Made by a program: the position numbers and the translations under genes
Shown: in pieces, positions 48,823-59,260 of the stretch
Position numbering within the stretch: the stretch's first letter is position 1
How the letters are laid out: the number at the start of each line of letters is the position of its first letter
Notes under the pieces: model-generated
The model's database searches: none
What the model was told of the DNA's origin: nothing
The model's input: the letters and a program-made list of their open reading frames with translations, nothing else
Assembly: GCF_019343475.1 (NCBI RefSeq)
Contig: NZ_CP072453.1
Coordinates: forward strand, 3,286,001-3,350,000
Reading direction: 5' to 3'
Source of the DNA: Providencia sp. R33
Lineage (GTDB): Bacteria; Pseudomonadota; Gammaproteobacteria; Enterobacterales; Enterobacteriaceae
Length of the DNA: 64,000 bases

Positions 48823-50808
48823 TTATTGTGGCTTGTTATCGTTATTATCTGATGGATTTGATTCATCAGAATTATTACTTGGCTCTTCAGCACTGTTCTG
48901 AGGTTCTTCAGATTGAGGTTTTTCAGCTGTTTTCTCAACATTTGATGGACCTTTACCAAATGTTCCCGTCACATTGCTGACTTTTTTGTCTTCATCCCAA
49001 CCTGCTGGCTCACGTACTGGACGACGATTCATTAAATCATCAATCATTGGCATATCGATGGTTTCATATTTCAGTAATGCATCTTTCGTTGCATGCAGAA
49101 TATCGATATTGTCTTCCAGCGTTTTGTAAGCCAGTTGGTAACAGTGGTCTAAGATTTTCTTGATTTCTTCATCGACAATACGCGCTGTTTCATCAGAAAT
49201 TCCAGAACCATTACCAGAAGAACGACCTAAGAATGCAGGACCTTCTTCTTTCGAGTATTGCATTGGGCCTAAACGGTCTGAGAAGCCCCACTGCGTAACC
49301 ATGTTACGTGCTGTATTGGTTGCAAACTGAATATCAGAAGAAGCACCTGTAGTGACTTTTTCACGACCATAAATCAGTTCTTCAGCAATACGACCGGCAT
49401 ACGCTGTTGCAATCATCCCTTCGAGTTTCAAGCGGCTACGGCTAACTTCATCACCTTCAGGTAAGAAGAACGCCACACCCAATGCCTGACCACGTGGAAC
49501 GATGGTAACTTTATGAACAGGGTCATGCTCTGGCATTAAGTGACCGATAATCATGTGGCCACCTTCGTGGTAAGCCGTTGATTCTTTTTGCTCTTCGGTC
49601 ATCATCAGAGAACGACGCTCTGCACCCATCCAAATTTTGTCACGCGCTTTTTCAAATTCAACCATGGAGACGACACGCATATTTGCGCGAGCGGCAAACA
49701 GGGCAGCTTCGTTAACCAAGTTTGCTAATTCAGCACCCGAGAAACCAGGTGTTGCACGAGCAAGGATGAATGTGTCCACGCTTGGGTCGATAGGCACACG
49801 ACGCATATGTACTTTCAGGATTTGTTCACGGCCACGTACGTCTGGTAAACCAACGACGACCTGACGGTCAAAACGGCCTGGACGTAATAATGCAGGGTCA
49901 AGAACATCTGCACGGTTAGTTGCCGCGATAACAATAATCCCTTCGTTGCCTTCGAAACCGTCCATCTCAACTAGCATCTGGTTCAAGGTTTGCTCACGTT
50001 CATCGTGACCACCACCTAAACCGGCACCACGTTGGCGACCCACGGCATCGATTTCATCGATAAAGATGATACAAGGCGCTGCTTTTTTCGCTTGTTCGAA
50101 CATATCACGAACACGCGAAGCACCCACACCCACAAACATTTCGACGAAGTCGGAACCCGAAATGGTGAAGAATGGGACTTTTGCTTCGCCTGCGATAGCT
50201 TTCGCAAGTAAGGTTTTACCCGTACCTGGAGGACCTACCATCAGGACGCCTTTAGGAATTTTACCGCCAAGTTTTTGGAAGCGAGCAGGTTCACGCAGGA
50301 ACTCAACGATCTCGCCCACTTCTTCTTTGGCTTCGTCACACCCAGCAACATCTGCAAATGTTGTTTTGATCTGATCTTCTGTCAGCATGCGGGCTTTACT
50401 TTTGCCGAATGACATTGCCCCTTTGCCGCCGCCACCTTGCATTTGGCGCATAAAGAAAATCCAGACACCAATCAACAGAAGCATTGGGAACCAGGAAATG
50501 AAAATAGATGTCAGTAAGCTAGGTTCTTCTGGTGGTTCACCAACGACAGTTACATGCTTGTTCAGCATGGTGTCTAACAGCTTCTCGTCCTGCATAGGAA
50601 GATAAGTTGTATAGCGGCTATTATCAGCCTTTCTGACGTTCAATTCACGACCTGTGATACGAACTTCACGTACCTGATCCTGGGCTAACTCATTGATAAA
50701 CGTTGAATAATCAACTCTGCGACTATTCGAATCGCTTGGGCCAAAACTCTGGAACAAGGACATCAGAACAACTGCGATGACTAACCAGAGAATCAGGTTT
50801 TTCGCCAT
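48823..50808 (-). CDS. ftsH: ATP-dependent zinc metalloprotease FtsH
   Basis: 661 residues (E. coli 644). Two N-terminal membrane spans around a periplasmic domain (about 25-95), then the AAA ATPase: Walker A GPPGTGKT, Walker B IIFIDEID, and SRH region with [17 protein letters not shown]. The M41 protease motif is HEGGH (AYHEGGH) rather than the E. coli HEAGH, still HExxH. A Ser/Asn/Glu-rich tail follows. It degrades membrane proteins, LpxC and sigma-32. ATG at 50808 gives [12 protein letters not shown] as in E. coli; a start three codons earlier is possible. Follows rlmE. Confidence 0.98.
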   Translation of the reverse strand: MAKNLILWLVIAVVLMSLFQSFGPSDSNSRRVDYSTFINELAQDQVREVRITGRELNVRKADNSRYTTYLPMQDEKLLDTMLNKHVTVVGEPPEEPSLLTSIFISWFPMLLLIGVWIFFMRQMQGGGGKGAMSFGKSKARMLTEDQIKTTFADVAGCDEAKEEVGEIVEFLREPARFQKLGGKIPKGVLMVGPPGTGKTLLAKAIAGEAKVPFFTISGSDFVEMFVGVGASRVRDMFEQAKKAAPCIIFIDEIDAVGRQRGAGLGGGHDEREQTLNQMLVEMDGFEGNEGIIVIAATNRADVLDPALLRPGRFDRQVVVGLPDVRGREQILKVHMRRVPIDPSVDTFILARATPGFSGAELANLVNEAALFAARANMRVVSMVEFEKARDKIWMGAERRSLMMTEEQKESTAYHEGGHMIIGHLMPEHDPVHKVTIVPRGQALGVAFFLPEGDEVSRSRLKLEGMIATAYAGRIAEELIYGREKVTTGASSDIQFATNTARNMVTQWGFSDRLGPMQYSKEEGPAFLGRSSGNGSGISDETARIVDEEIKKILDHCYQLAYKTLEDNIDILHATKDALLKYETIDMPMIDDLMNRRPVREPAGWDEDKKVSNVTGTFGKGPSNVEKTAEKPQSEEPQNSAEEPSNNSDESNPSDNNDNKPQ

Positions 50809-50865
50809 GTCACTCAAGGGATTAACCTCATATTACAACTGTGTTAACAAATAACGCTCAGGGTA

Positions 50866-51495
50866 CTATAGTTTTAGTCCTGTCGCTACAATGTATACTT
50901 CACGCGATCGAGCCCGCGAAGATTCAGGTTTACGAACTTTTACTTTCGTAAACAGGGAACGGATATCCCTAAGGTAGTCGTCAAAGCCTTCTCCCTGAAA
51001 CACTTTAACAATGAAACTTCCCCCAGGTGCCAATACTGCACGGCACATATCCAATGCTAATTCAACTAGATACATAGAGCGAGGTATATCAACAGCCGGT
51101 GTCCCACTCATATTTGGCGCCATGTCAGACATGACCACCTGTACTTTTTTATCGCCAACTCGTTCTAGCAAAGCGGCGAGCACTGCTTCGTCGCGAAAAT
51201 CCCCTTGTAGGAAGTCAACGCCAACGATTGGGTCCATCGGTAATAAGTCACATGCAATCACTCGACCATTATGACCTATTTGACTAACAACGTATTGTGA
51301 CCAGCCCCCCGGGGCGGCACCTAAATCAACAACGGTCATACCTGGTTTAAAAATTTTATCACCTTGCTGGATTTCTTCCAGCTTAAACCATGCACGTGAG
51401 CGCAACCCTTTCTTTTGTGCTTGCTGAACATATTTATCACTAAAATGCTCTTGCAACCAGCGACTTGAGCTTGCCGAACGTTTTTTATTGGCCAT
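50866..51495 (-). CDS. rlmE: 23S rRNA 2'-O-ribose U2552 methyltransferase
   Basis: 209 residues from ATG at 51495 (E. coli 209). SAM motif [13 protein letters not shown], then [23 protein letters not shown] and the catalytic Lys in [12 protein letters not shown]; the K-D-K-E tetrad is intact. Heat-shock-induced methylation of U2552 in the A-loop completes 50S assembly. Operon with ftsH, and divergent from yhbY, as in E. coli. Confidence 0.97.
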   Translation of the reverse strand: MANKKRSASSSRWLQEHFSDKYVQQAQKKGLRSRAWFKLEEIQQGDKIFKPGMTVVDLGAAPGGWSQYVVSQIGHNGRVIACDLLPMDPIVGVDFLQGDFRDEAVLAALLERVGDKKVQVVMSDMAPNMSGTPAVDIPRSMYLVELALDMCRAVLAPGGSFIVKVFQGEGFDDYLRDIRSLFTKVKVRKPESSRARSREVYIVATGLKL

Positions 51496-51630
51496 TGTGC
51501 TTTCCAACTATACTAAAAGATCTACAACGATATTGCTGCTTCTTTACCATCGAACAGATATAATTGATGGTGATAGATATCAGATGGCGGTAGAATAAGC
51601 CATTTTCAATACTAACCAAGCAAAAAATCG

Positions 51631-51924
51631 ATGAATCTTAATAAAAAACAAATTCAGCACCTAAAAAGTCTCGCTCACCACTTAAACCCTGTTGTTATGA
51701 TTGGCAACAACGGCTTAACCGAAGGTGTCTTAGCCGAGATTGAACTTTCATTAACACATCATGAGCTTATCAAAGTCAAAATCGCAGGCGAAGATCGTGA
51801 TACTAAAAATTTGATCGCTGATGCGATTGTTCGCGAAACTGGTGCAGTAAATGTACAAATTATTGGTAAAATTCTTGTCATCTATCGCCCGTCGGCAGAT
51901 CGCAAAATCATTTTACCTAAATAA
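51631..51924 (+). CDS. yhbY: RNA-binding protein YhbY (CRM domain)
   Basis: 97 residues (E. coli 97). A single CRM domain with LKSLAHHLNPVVMIGNNGLT (GxxG-type loop IGNNGLTEG) and HHELIKVKIAGEDRD. It associates with pre-50S particles. Divergent from rlmE and convergent with greA, with a terminator between. Confidence 0.96.
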   Translation: MNLNKKQIQHLKSLAHHLNPVVMIGNNGLTEGVLAEIELSLTHHELIKVKIAGEDRDTKNLIADAIVRETGAVNVQIIGKILVIYRPSADRKIILPK

Positions 51925-51974
51925 TAACCCATCATTTATATAAAAATGCCATTGAAAGCATGTTTTATATGAAG

Positions 51975-51998
51975 AAAAAGGCCGCCTGCGGCCTTTTT
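51975..51998. terminator. Bidirectional terminator yhbY / greA
   Basis: AAAAAGGCCGC / GCGGCCTTTTT inverted repeat with A and T tracts, between convergent genes. Confidence 0.9.
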
Positions 51999-52042
51999 CT
52001 TTAAATCAGGGAAATAATATAGCTAATTCAGGGAAATAGGAA

Positions 52043-52519
52043 TCAGATATACTCAACTTTAAGAATTTCGAACTCAACATCTCCGCCTGGGGTTTTGATT
52101 GAGACCGCATCATCGACCTCTTTCCCAATCAAACCACGTGCTATCGGTGAGTTAACAGAAATTAAATTCACTTTGATATCCGCTTCGTCATCACCCACAA
52201 TACGATACGTCAGCTCTTCATCAGTATCAACATTCAATACCGTCACTGTTGCACCGAAAATTACACGACCATTGTTGACCATTTTGGTCACATCAATGAC
52301 TTGTGCGTGTGAAAGTTTCCCTTCGATTTCTTGAATACGGCCTTCACAAAAGCCTTGCTGCTCACGAGCTGCATGATATTCCGCATTTTCTTTTAAATCA
52401 CCGTGTTCACGCGCTTCGGCGATTGACGCAATGATTTCTGGGCGGCGGACAGATTTCAGGAACTCAAGTTCCTCTCTTAGTTTGTCCGCACCAAATACCG
52501 TCATCGGGATCTGTTTCAT
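52043..52519 (-). CDS. greA: Transcription elongation factor GreA
   Basis: 158 residues from ATG at 52519 (E. coli 158). N-terminal antiparallel coiled coil with the acidic tip ([20 protein letters not shown], about 41-60), C-terminal FKBP-like domain. It enters the RNA polymerase secondary channel and stimulates cleavage of backtracked RNA. A longer frame to 52540 is not conserved. Divergent from dacB, as in E. coli. Confidence 0.97.
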   Translation of the reverse strand: MKQIPMTVFGADKLREELEFLKSVRRPEIIASIAEAREHGDLKENAEYHAAREQQGFCEGRIQEIEGKLSHAQVIDVTKMVNNGRVIFGATVTVLNVDTDEELTYRIVGDDEADIKVNLISVNSPIARGLIGKEVDDAVSIKTPGGDVEFEILKVEYI

Positions 52520-52764
52520 TAATAAATACCTCGGTTTCAATCCTATCTAAAAACAAGTATCTTCCTGATTTTGTAACAACAGTACACCGAACACCTCTGA
52601 AAATCAGGGGGGCTCTAAGTAAATAACTCAATCAGACTCATGTACTCATTTATCTTATCATAATGTACGTTATTTTAACTGAGACTTAATAACGGGTCAT
52701 CGTTTACTTTATAAGGCATTACACTTTAGTATGTGCAGTATGTCCACTTTAATGCGTGAAATCT

Positions 52765-54213
52765 ATGTCATTACTTAACTTAACCAGAAAATGGATACTC
52801 ACTTTCGGGATTACCTTAGCCAGTAGCCAAGTTTTTGCTATTCCCATTGATGAGTACAAGCAACACCTGCCAGACGGCACCAACCTCGCTCTGGTCGCGC
52901 AAAAAGTGGGAAGTAATACCCCATTGATTGATTATAATGCACAACAAATGGCGCTTCCTGCAAGTACACAAAAAGTCGTTACTGCTCTTGCCGCCTTGTT
53001 GCAACTGGGGCCAGACTACCGTTTTGTCACCAATTTCGAAACGAGCGCCAAACTGAATAATAATACGTTATCGGGGGATTTAGTGATTCGCTTTAGTGGC
53101 GACCCAACACTGACCCGCCAACAAATTCGTAATATGGCAAATGCACTAAAGCAAATTGGCATCCACAAAGTCGATGGTGACTTAATTGTCGATATTTCTG
53201 CATTTGCCAGCCACGATAAAGCACCGGGTTGGGTGTGGAATGATATGACCCAGTGCTTTAGTGCCCCACCAGCTGCTGCAATCATTGACCGAAATTGTTT
53301 TTCAGTTTCGCTTTACTCTGCCGAACGCGCTGGGGATATGGCGTTTATCAAAACTGCTAATTTTTACCCGGTGAATATGTTCAGCGAAGTTAAAACACTC
53401 GCTAAGGGCTCACCAGAAGCACGTTACTGTGAATTAGACGTCGTGCCAGGGGAATTAAACCGCTATACCTTAACAGGCTGCTTGACCCAGCGCAGTGAGC
53501 CGCTTCCACTCGCTTTTGCAGTGCAAAATGGTGCGAGCTACTCAGGGGCAATTGTCAAAAATGAATTAAAAACAGCGGGTATTGAGCTTACTGGCAATGT
53601 GAAAAAACGCACACAGCCAACCGCGCAATCACAAGTGTTGGTTAAAACGGAATCCAAGCCACTCCATGACTTGCTTAAAGTGATGCTGAAAAAATCCGAC
53701 AATATGATCGCCGATACTGTTTTTCGGACAATTGGTCGTGAATATTATGGTGTTCCGGGAACTTGGCGATCAGGATCCGATGCCGTTAGGCAAGTGCTGA
53801 AACAAAAAGCGGGGATCGATCTTGGTAATACGGTAATGGTGGATGGATCCGGGCTTTCTCGCCACAACTTGATCACGCCAGCAACGATGATGGAGATCCT
53901 CCAGTTTATTGCTAAAAATGATCAACAGCTTGATTTTATTTCCATGCTCCCCCTTGCAGGTCATGACGGTACATTGCGCTACCGCGGTGGCTTCGACGAA
54001 GCGGGTGTAAACGGGAAAGTTTCAGCAAAAACGGGGGCATTGCAAGGGGTGTATAACCTCGCCGGCTTTATTACCACCGCGAGCGGGCAGCGCGTTGCAT
54101 TTGTGCAGTTTATCTCTGCTTATGCAGTTCCACAAAGCCAACAACGTAGCCGCCGAGTACCATTAGTTCGTTTCGAAAGCCGGTTATATAAAGACCTGTA
54201 TAAAAACAACTAA
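52765..54213 (+). CDS. dacB: D-alanyl-D-alanine carboxypeptidase/endopeptidase PBP4
   Basis: 482 residues from ATG at 52765 (E. coli 477); a GTG three codons upstream is the alternative. Signal peptide ends at VFA. Catalytic motifs: SxxK (Ser67, Lys70 in ALPASTQK), SxN (KKSDNMIADTVFR) and KTG (SAKTGALQG). This class C PBP cleaves peptide cross-links and terminal D-Ala in the periplasm. No convincing Shine-Dalgarno. It stands between greA (divergent) and obgE (convergent). Confidence 0.96.
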   Translation: MSLLNLTRKWILTFGITLASSQVFAIPIDEYKQHLPDGTNLALVAQKVGSNTPLIDYNAQQMALPASTQKVVTALAALLQLGPDYRFVTNFETSAKLNNNTLSGDLVIRFSGDPTLTRQQIRNMANALKQIGIHKVDGDLIVDISAFASHDKAPGWVWNDMTQCFSAPPAAAIIDRNCFSVSLYSAERAGDMAFIKTANFYPVNMFSEVKTLAKGSPEARYCELDVVPGELNRYTLTGCLTQRSEPLPLAFAVQNGASYSGAIVKNELKTAGIELTGNVKKRTQPTAQSQVLVKTESKPLHDLLKVMLKKSDNMIADTVFRTIGREYYGVPGTWRSGSDAVRQVLKQKAGIDLGNTVMVDGSGLSRHNLITPATMMEILQFIAKNDQQLDFISMLPLAGHDGTLRYRGGFDEAGVNGKVSAKTGALQGVYNLAGFITTASGQRVAFVQFISAYAVPQSQQRSRRVPLVRFESRLYKDLYKNN

Positions 54214-54232
54214 TTACTAAGTTTCACCCATT

Positions 54233-54257
54233 AAAAAAGGCGCTTTTGCGCCTTTTT
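54233..54257. terminator. Bidirectional terminator dacB / obgE
   Basis: AAAAAAGGCGC-TTTT-GCGCCTTTTT hairpin between convergent genes. Confidence 0.92.
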
Positions 54258-54273
54258 GTATTTCTAAGATAAA

Positions 54274-55497
<1,224 letters not shown>

Positions 55498-55557
55498 TCA
55501 GAGATGGTGCATCTTTAATACGTGTGTAGTTCATTAAAGATCAAATATCTGAATATA

Positions 55558-55588
55558 AAAAGCCCCGCAAAAAGTTTTGCAGGGCTTT
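55558..55588 (-). terminator. Terminator after rpmA
   Basis: AGCCCCGCAAAA/TTTTGCAGGGCT stem (one mismatch) followed by T residues on the minus strand. Confidence 0.85.
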
Positions 55589-55613
55589 AAGTCTGAATTA
55601 AAGATCAGAAAAC

Positions 55614-55883
<270 letters not shown>

Positions 55884-55890
55884 CTAAATC

Positions 55891-56199
55891 TTAAGCGATG
55901 ACAGTGATCTTAACATCAGTGAACCACTGACGATGACCCTGTTGTTTACGGCTATGTTTACGACGACGGAATTTGACGATTTTAACTTTCTCGCCACGAC
56001 CGTGTGCAACCACTTCCGCTTTCACTTTAACGCCTTCAACGACAGGAGCGCCGATTTGGATCTCATCGCCATTAGCAACCATTAAAACTTGATCAAATTC
56101 AACAGTTTCACCTGTTGCGATGTCCAGCTTTTCTAGGCGGACAGTTTGACCTTCGCTAACTCGGTGTTGTTTACCACCACTTTGGAAAACCGCGTACAT
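55891..56199 (-). CDS. rplU: Ribosomal protein L21
   Basis: 102 residues from ATG at 56199 (E. coli 103): [20 protein letters not shown] and the C-terminal signature [21 protein letters not shown] longer open frame to 56310 is not conserved and crosses the promoter. Binds 23S rRNA in 50S assembly. GGAGTTAAT precedes the start. Confidence 0.99.
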   Translation of the reverse strand: MYAVFQSGGKQHRVSEGQTVRLEKLDIATGETVEFDQVLMVANGDEIQIGAPVVEGVKVKAEVVAHGRGEKVKIVKFRRRKHSRKQQGHRQWFTDVKITVIA

Positions 56200-56534
56200 A
56201 TTAACTCCGCTTTCCGCGTACTCGCTAAATATTTCAATTCCAGAGCACGCTATAAAATATTCACAATAGGGCGCGAATTCTACGCAAAAAAGCATCAGAA
56301 CACAAGCCAATAATGCGGTTAGATGACAAAAAATACGACTTTTTTCTCAACAACCTCTTTTTAGTACTGATTTAGTGCCAATAACTCAAATTGTTACTTA
56401 TTTAAACATTTTTTGCATCACACCTGATAATCTTATTATTAATAATGTTATGCTAATGGTATAAGTGTTCTAATCGGTCTCCCATTTTGCTATTCAGGGA
56501 ATGAACCAAAAACTAATAATATGAATAAATTACG
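56200..56534. promoter_or_regulatory. Divergent rplU / ispB control region
   Basis: A 335-base spacer. On the minus strand TTGTGT (56305-56300) and TAGAAT (56282-56277) are 17 bases apart, followed by a GC-rich discriminator TCGCGCCC. This is the typical shape of a stringently controlled ribosomal-protein promoter for rplU-rpmA. The ispB promoter must lie in the AT-rich part near 56440-56480. Confidence 0.68.
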
Positions 56535-57506
56535 ATGAATTTAGAATCTATTATTGAACTAACAACTGAGGATATGTCAGCGGTAAACGAAGCCATCCTC
56601 AGTCAATTGAATTCAGATGTTGCGCTAATTAACCAGCTTGGTTATTACATTGTCAGTGGTGGAGGCAAAAGGATCCGCCCAATGATCGCGATACTGGCAG
56701 GAAGATCCTTAGGCTACTCTGGGCATAAACATACCCAAGTTGCTGCATTGATCGAGTTCATCCATACCGCAACATTATTGCATGATGATGTTGTTGATGA
56801 ATCGGACATGCGTCGTGGAAAACAAACAGCAAATGCGGTGTTTGGTAACGCTGCAAGTGTGCTAGTGGGTGACTTTATTTATACACGATCCTTCCAAATG
56901 ATGACGGATCTTGATTCAATGCGCGTTCTCAAACTTATGTCTGAAGCCACTAATGTGATCGCTGAAGGCGAAGTTTTACAGCTCATGAACTGTAATGATC
57001 CGAATATTACTGAAGAAAACTACATGCAAGTGATCTACAGTAAAACGGCACGTTTATTCGAAGCTGCGGCTCATGCGTCAGCTATTTTAGCGAGTGCAAC
57101 ACCTGAGCAAGAAAAAGCATTACAGGATTATGGTCGTTATATCGGTACCGCGTTCCAGTTAATTGATGATTTACTGGATTACGATGCTGATAACGCTCAA
57201 TTAGGTAAAAATACGGGTGATGACCTCGACGAAGGTAAACCAACGCTTCCTCTTCTTCACGCCATGCAAAATGGAAATGAAGAAGAGTCTACATTGATTC
57301 GCCAAGCCATTGAGCAGGGTAACGGCCGTCATTTGTTAGAGACCGTTTTAGCTACGATGAAGCGCTGTGGTTCACTTGAGTACACGTATGCACGTGCGCA
57401 AGAGGAAGCGCAAAAAGCGATTAATGCACTAAATGCCATTGATGATTCTATTTATAAAGAAGCTTTAATTGGGCTTGCACATATCGCTATCCAGCGTCAT
57501 TCCTAA
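56535..57506 (+). CDS. ispB: Octaprenyl diphosphate synthase
   Basis: 323 residues, as in E. coli. It extends farnesyl diphosphate to the C40 side chain of ubiquinone and menaquinone. First aspartate-rich motif DDVVDESD (about 84-91), second DDLLDYDAD (about 211-219), plus the GGGKRIRP start block are intact. Octaprenyl chain length is inferred from orthology. Divergent from rplU. Confidence 0.97.
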   Translation: MNLESIIELTTEDMSAVNEAILSQLNSDVALINQLGYYIVSGGGKRIRPMIAILAGRSLGYSGHKHTQVAALIEFIHTATLLHDDVVDESDMRRGKQTANAVFGNAASVLVGDFIYTRSFQMMTDLDSMRVLKLMSEATNVIAEGEVLQLMNCNDPNITEENYMQVIYSKTARLFEAAAHASAILASATPEQEKALQDYGRYIGTAFQLIDDLLDYDADNAQLGKNTGDDLDEGKPTLPLLHAMQNGNEEESTLIRQAIEQGNGRHLLETVLATMKRCGSLEYTYARAQEEAQKAINALNAIDDSIYKEALIGLAHIAIQRHS

Positions 57507-57528
57507 AGCTCGCTATACGCTGTTTAAG

Positions 57529-57556
57529 AAAAGGGGAAAATTATTTTTCCCCTTTT
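57529..57556. terminator. Bidirectional terminator ispB / Mu-like gene
   Basis: AAAAGGGGAAAA-TTAT-TTTTCCCCTTTT hairpin between convergent genes. Its right arm overlaps the 3' end of the gene at 57541-57903. Confidence 0.85.
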
Positions 57557-57903
57557 TCGTCTTCATCTATCTGGGCAAGTAGTGAAGATAGACCATAACG
57601 CAAAATGTATTTTACGATTTTATTGCGTTCAGTTTCTGTCAGTTGATAGTACGCCTCTGACCAGATTTGTAGTGCATCTGTTCGTTGGCTTTGGTAAGGC
57701 GCTGATGGCTCGTATAAGCTTAATTGGCCTTGAATCTCACTGGGTAGGCTTTCAATATAATACTCAACGGCTTTACCCTGGACACCCCGCTTTCGCCGGT
57801 TTTTCCAGCCCTCTCGTCTTGCCATCAGGTTAACGCCCTGTGGCGAAGTTGGCAGACCTTCTAGCCCTGCGAGCTCTTTCGCAGTGAACCACAATTTTTT
57901 CAT
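57541..57903 (-). CDS. Mu-repressor-like DNA-binding protein A
   Basis: 120 residues. The N-terminal half (WFTAKELAGLEGLPTSPQGV, then NLMARREGWKNRRKRGVQGK, AVEYYIESLP) is the winged-helix DNA-binding domain shared by phage Mu repressor c and the Mu transposase N-terminus. No transposase catalytic domain follows; instead a short helical C-terminus (IWSEAYYQLTETERNKIVKY) resembling the tail of small Mu-type repressors. A paralog lies 119 bases upstream on the same strand. It is likely a domesticated regulator; targets unknown. It lies between ispB and sfsB, positions neighbouring in E. coli, so it has been inserted there. Confidence 0.75.
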   Translation of the reverse strand: MKKLWFTAKELAGLEGLPTSPQGVNLMARREGWKNRRKRGVQGKAVEYYIESLPSEIQGQLSLYEPSAPYQSQRTDALQIWSEAYYQLTETERNKIVKYILRYGLSSLLAQIDEDEKGEK

Positions 57904-58022
57904 ATCTTCACTTTCACGCTTATATTATGAAACCTGCTATTGCAGCTTTACCAAATCGTCATCTGTTAAAAAAGATTTAGACTAAATATAATATTATTTT
58001 TATATAATTAGTTATTTACAAC

Positions 58023-58385
58023 TTAAGTATTTGTAAACGATTTTTTATTAATTAAATCAATTAGTGCTAAGGCCCCTTCACGTATAATGAATGCTAAGAT
58101 CACCTCACGTTCATCATTGGAAAGTTGGTTGTAAGCCTCTTGCCAAATAAACGAATTGTCATTTCGTTTTACCTGATAGTTTGCCGACGCTTCGCTTACA
58201 AATTGGCCTTCAAAAATATCAATAGGTATCGAGCTAATGTGGTATTCCAATGCTTTTCCTTGAATGCCTTTCCTTTTGCGACAAATCCAATTTTCACGCC
58301 TAGCCATAGCATTAATGCCCTGAGTCGTCATAGGAAGCCCTTGCAACCCAACTAACTCTTTTGCTGTTAGCCATTCCTTGTACAT
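58023..58385 (-). CDS. Mu-repressor-like DNA-binding protein B
   Basis: 120 residues, paralog of the neighbouring gene with the same length and motif order: WLTAKELVGLQGLPMTTQGI, NAMARRENWICRKRKGIQGK, ALEYHISSIP, then IWQEAYNQLSNDEREVILAF. The DNA-binding half is better conserved between the two than the C-terminal half. It faces the Ner-like gene sfsB divergently across a 514-base AT-rich spacer, the same layout as repressor c and ner in phage Mu. Function not demonstrated; a transcription regulator acting on that spacer is a reasonable hypothesis. GGAGGG lies upstream of its ATG. Confidence 0.75.
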   Translation of the reverse strand: MYKEWLTAKELVGLQGLPMTTQGINAMARRENWICRKRKGIQGKALEYHISSIPIDIFEGQFVSEASANYQVKRNDNSFIWQEAYNQLSNDEREVILAFIIREGALALIDLINKKSFTNT

Positions 58386-58899
58386 ACTGACCCTCCTAGT
58401 CCTGATGACAATGTATTTACAGTTGCTGAAAACTATCTATATTTTCTTAAAAACAGTTAACTCATTCATTTTATTAATAACAGGAAATAATAATATGCAA
58501 ATGATATATGTTATTTGCATTCTAATTTCTTTTAATAACAGATAATTAAATAATTTACTCGCTAATAATTTAAGTAATTTTGTTGAGTAATTTAGATATA
58601 TTACCAATACGAGTAACGAGTAGCAGTAAATACGCCATTCCCAATACTAACTAGAAAGAGTTAGTTTTATTTTCAAAGTTTTATCTTAATTCACAGTTAT
58701 TAATTCTAACTTTCCATTTAATTTCACAAAAACCACGATAGTTTCATAAAATAGAATTTTTAGAAAAAATCAGAAATTATTTTGGGAAATTTCTGTTATT
58801 TTATTTCCAATAACAGGGCGATTGTATTGAATGTATCACAATATCCCGTTACTCGTACCATTAACTCTACATGATTATGAATGAAAAAAGGACTAAAAA
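58386..58899. promoter_or_regulatory. AT-rich spacer with repeated AATAACAG motifs (candidate operators)
   Basis: No ORF. AATAACAG occurs at 58476-58483, 58534-58541 and 58809-58816 and inverted at 58793-58800; CTGTTATT-N8-AATAACAG at 58793-58816 is a perfect palindrome. ATGCAAAT-N10-ATTTGCAT at 58495-58520 is a second palindrome, and TACGAGTAACG (58608-58618) is inverted at 58847-58857. Motif groups lie about 90-155 bases from each divergent start codon. Candidate binding sites for the Mu-like repressors or SfsB. Confidence 0.55.
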
Positions 58900-59172
58900 A
58901 TGATTTTACGGAAGTCAGACTGGCACCCAGCAGACATCATCGCTGCATTACGCAAGCGCGGGACGACACTTGCTGCAATTTCACGTGAAGCAGGGCTGAG
59001 CTCTTCAACACTTGCGAATGCACTTTCACGCCCATGGCCTAAAGGGGAATGGATCATTGCCAATTTTTTAGGGATCCACCCATCTGAAATTTGGCCAAGC
59101 CGCTATTATGACCCGATTACGGGGAGTTTATTAGAAAGGAAAGTAAGAGAAAAAACGCCAGTGGAAGACTAA
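58900..59172 (+). CDS. sfsB: Ner-like DNA-binding protein SfsB
   Basis: 90 residues, matching E. coli SfsB/Nlp (92 aa), a chromosomal homolog of the phage Mu/D108 Ner protein with a helix-turn-helix: DWHPADIIAALRKRGTTLAA, REAGLSSSTLANALSRPWPK, then the fixed WPSRYYDP block. E. coli SfsB was linked to activation of mal genes; its general role is unclear. Ribosome-binding site AAGGA precedes the ATG. Divergent from the Mu-repressor-like paralogs and convergent with metC. Confidence 0.92.
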   Translation: MILRKSDWHPADIIAALRKRGTTLAAISREAGLSSSTLANALSRPWPKGEWIIANFLGIHPSEIWPSRYYDPITGSLLERKVREKTPVED

Positions 59173-59191
59173 AATCGAATGAAAATAACTA

Positions 59192-59230
59192 TAAAGCCGT
59201 GAATAAAAGATGTATTTATTCACGGCTTTA
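59192..59230. terminator. Bidirectional terminator sfsB / metC
   Basis: TAAAGCCGTGAATAAA and TTTATTCACGGCTTTA form a 16-base-pair stem with a seven-base loop; TCTTTTT follows on the plus strand. Confidence 0.92.
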
Positions 59231-59260
59231 TCTTTTTATCATTATTCAATAAAGAAAATA

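Noticed and set aside
57541..58385. Mu transposase fragments (pseudogenes)
   Set aside because: Both are intact, equal in length, and carry a shared C-terminal segment unlike the MuA catalytic core; they look like functional small regulators.
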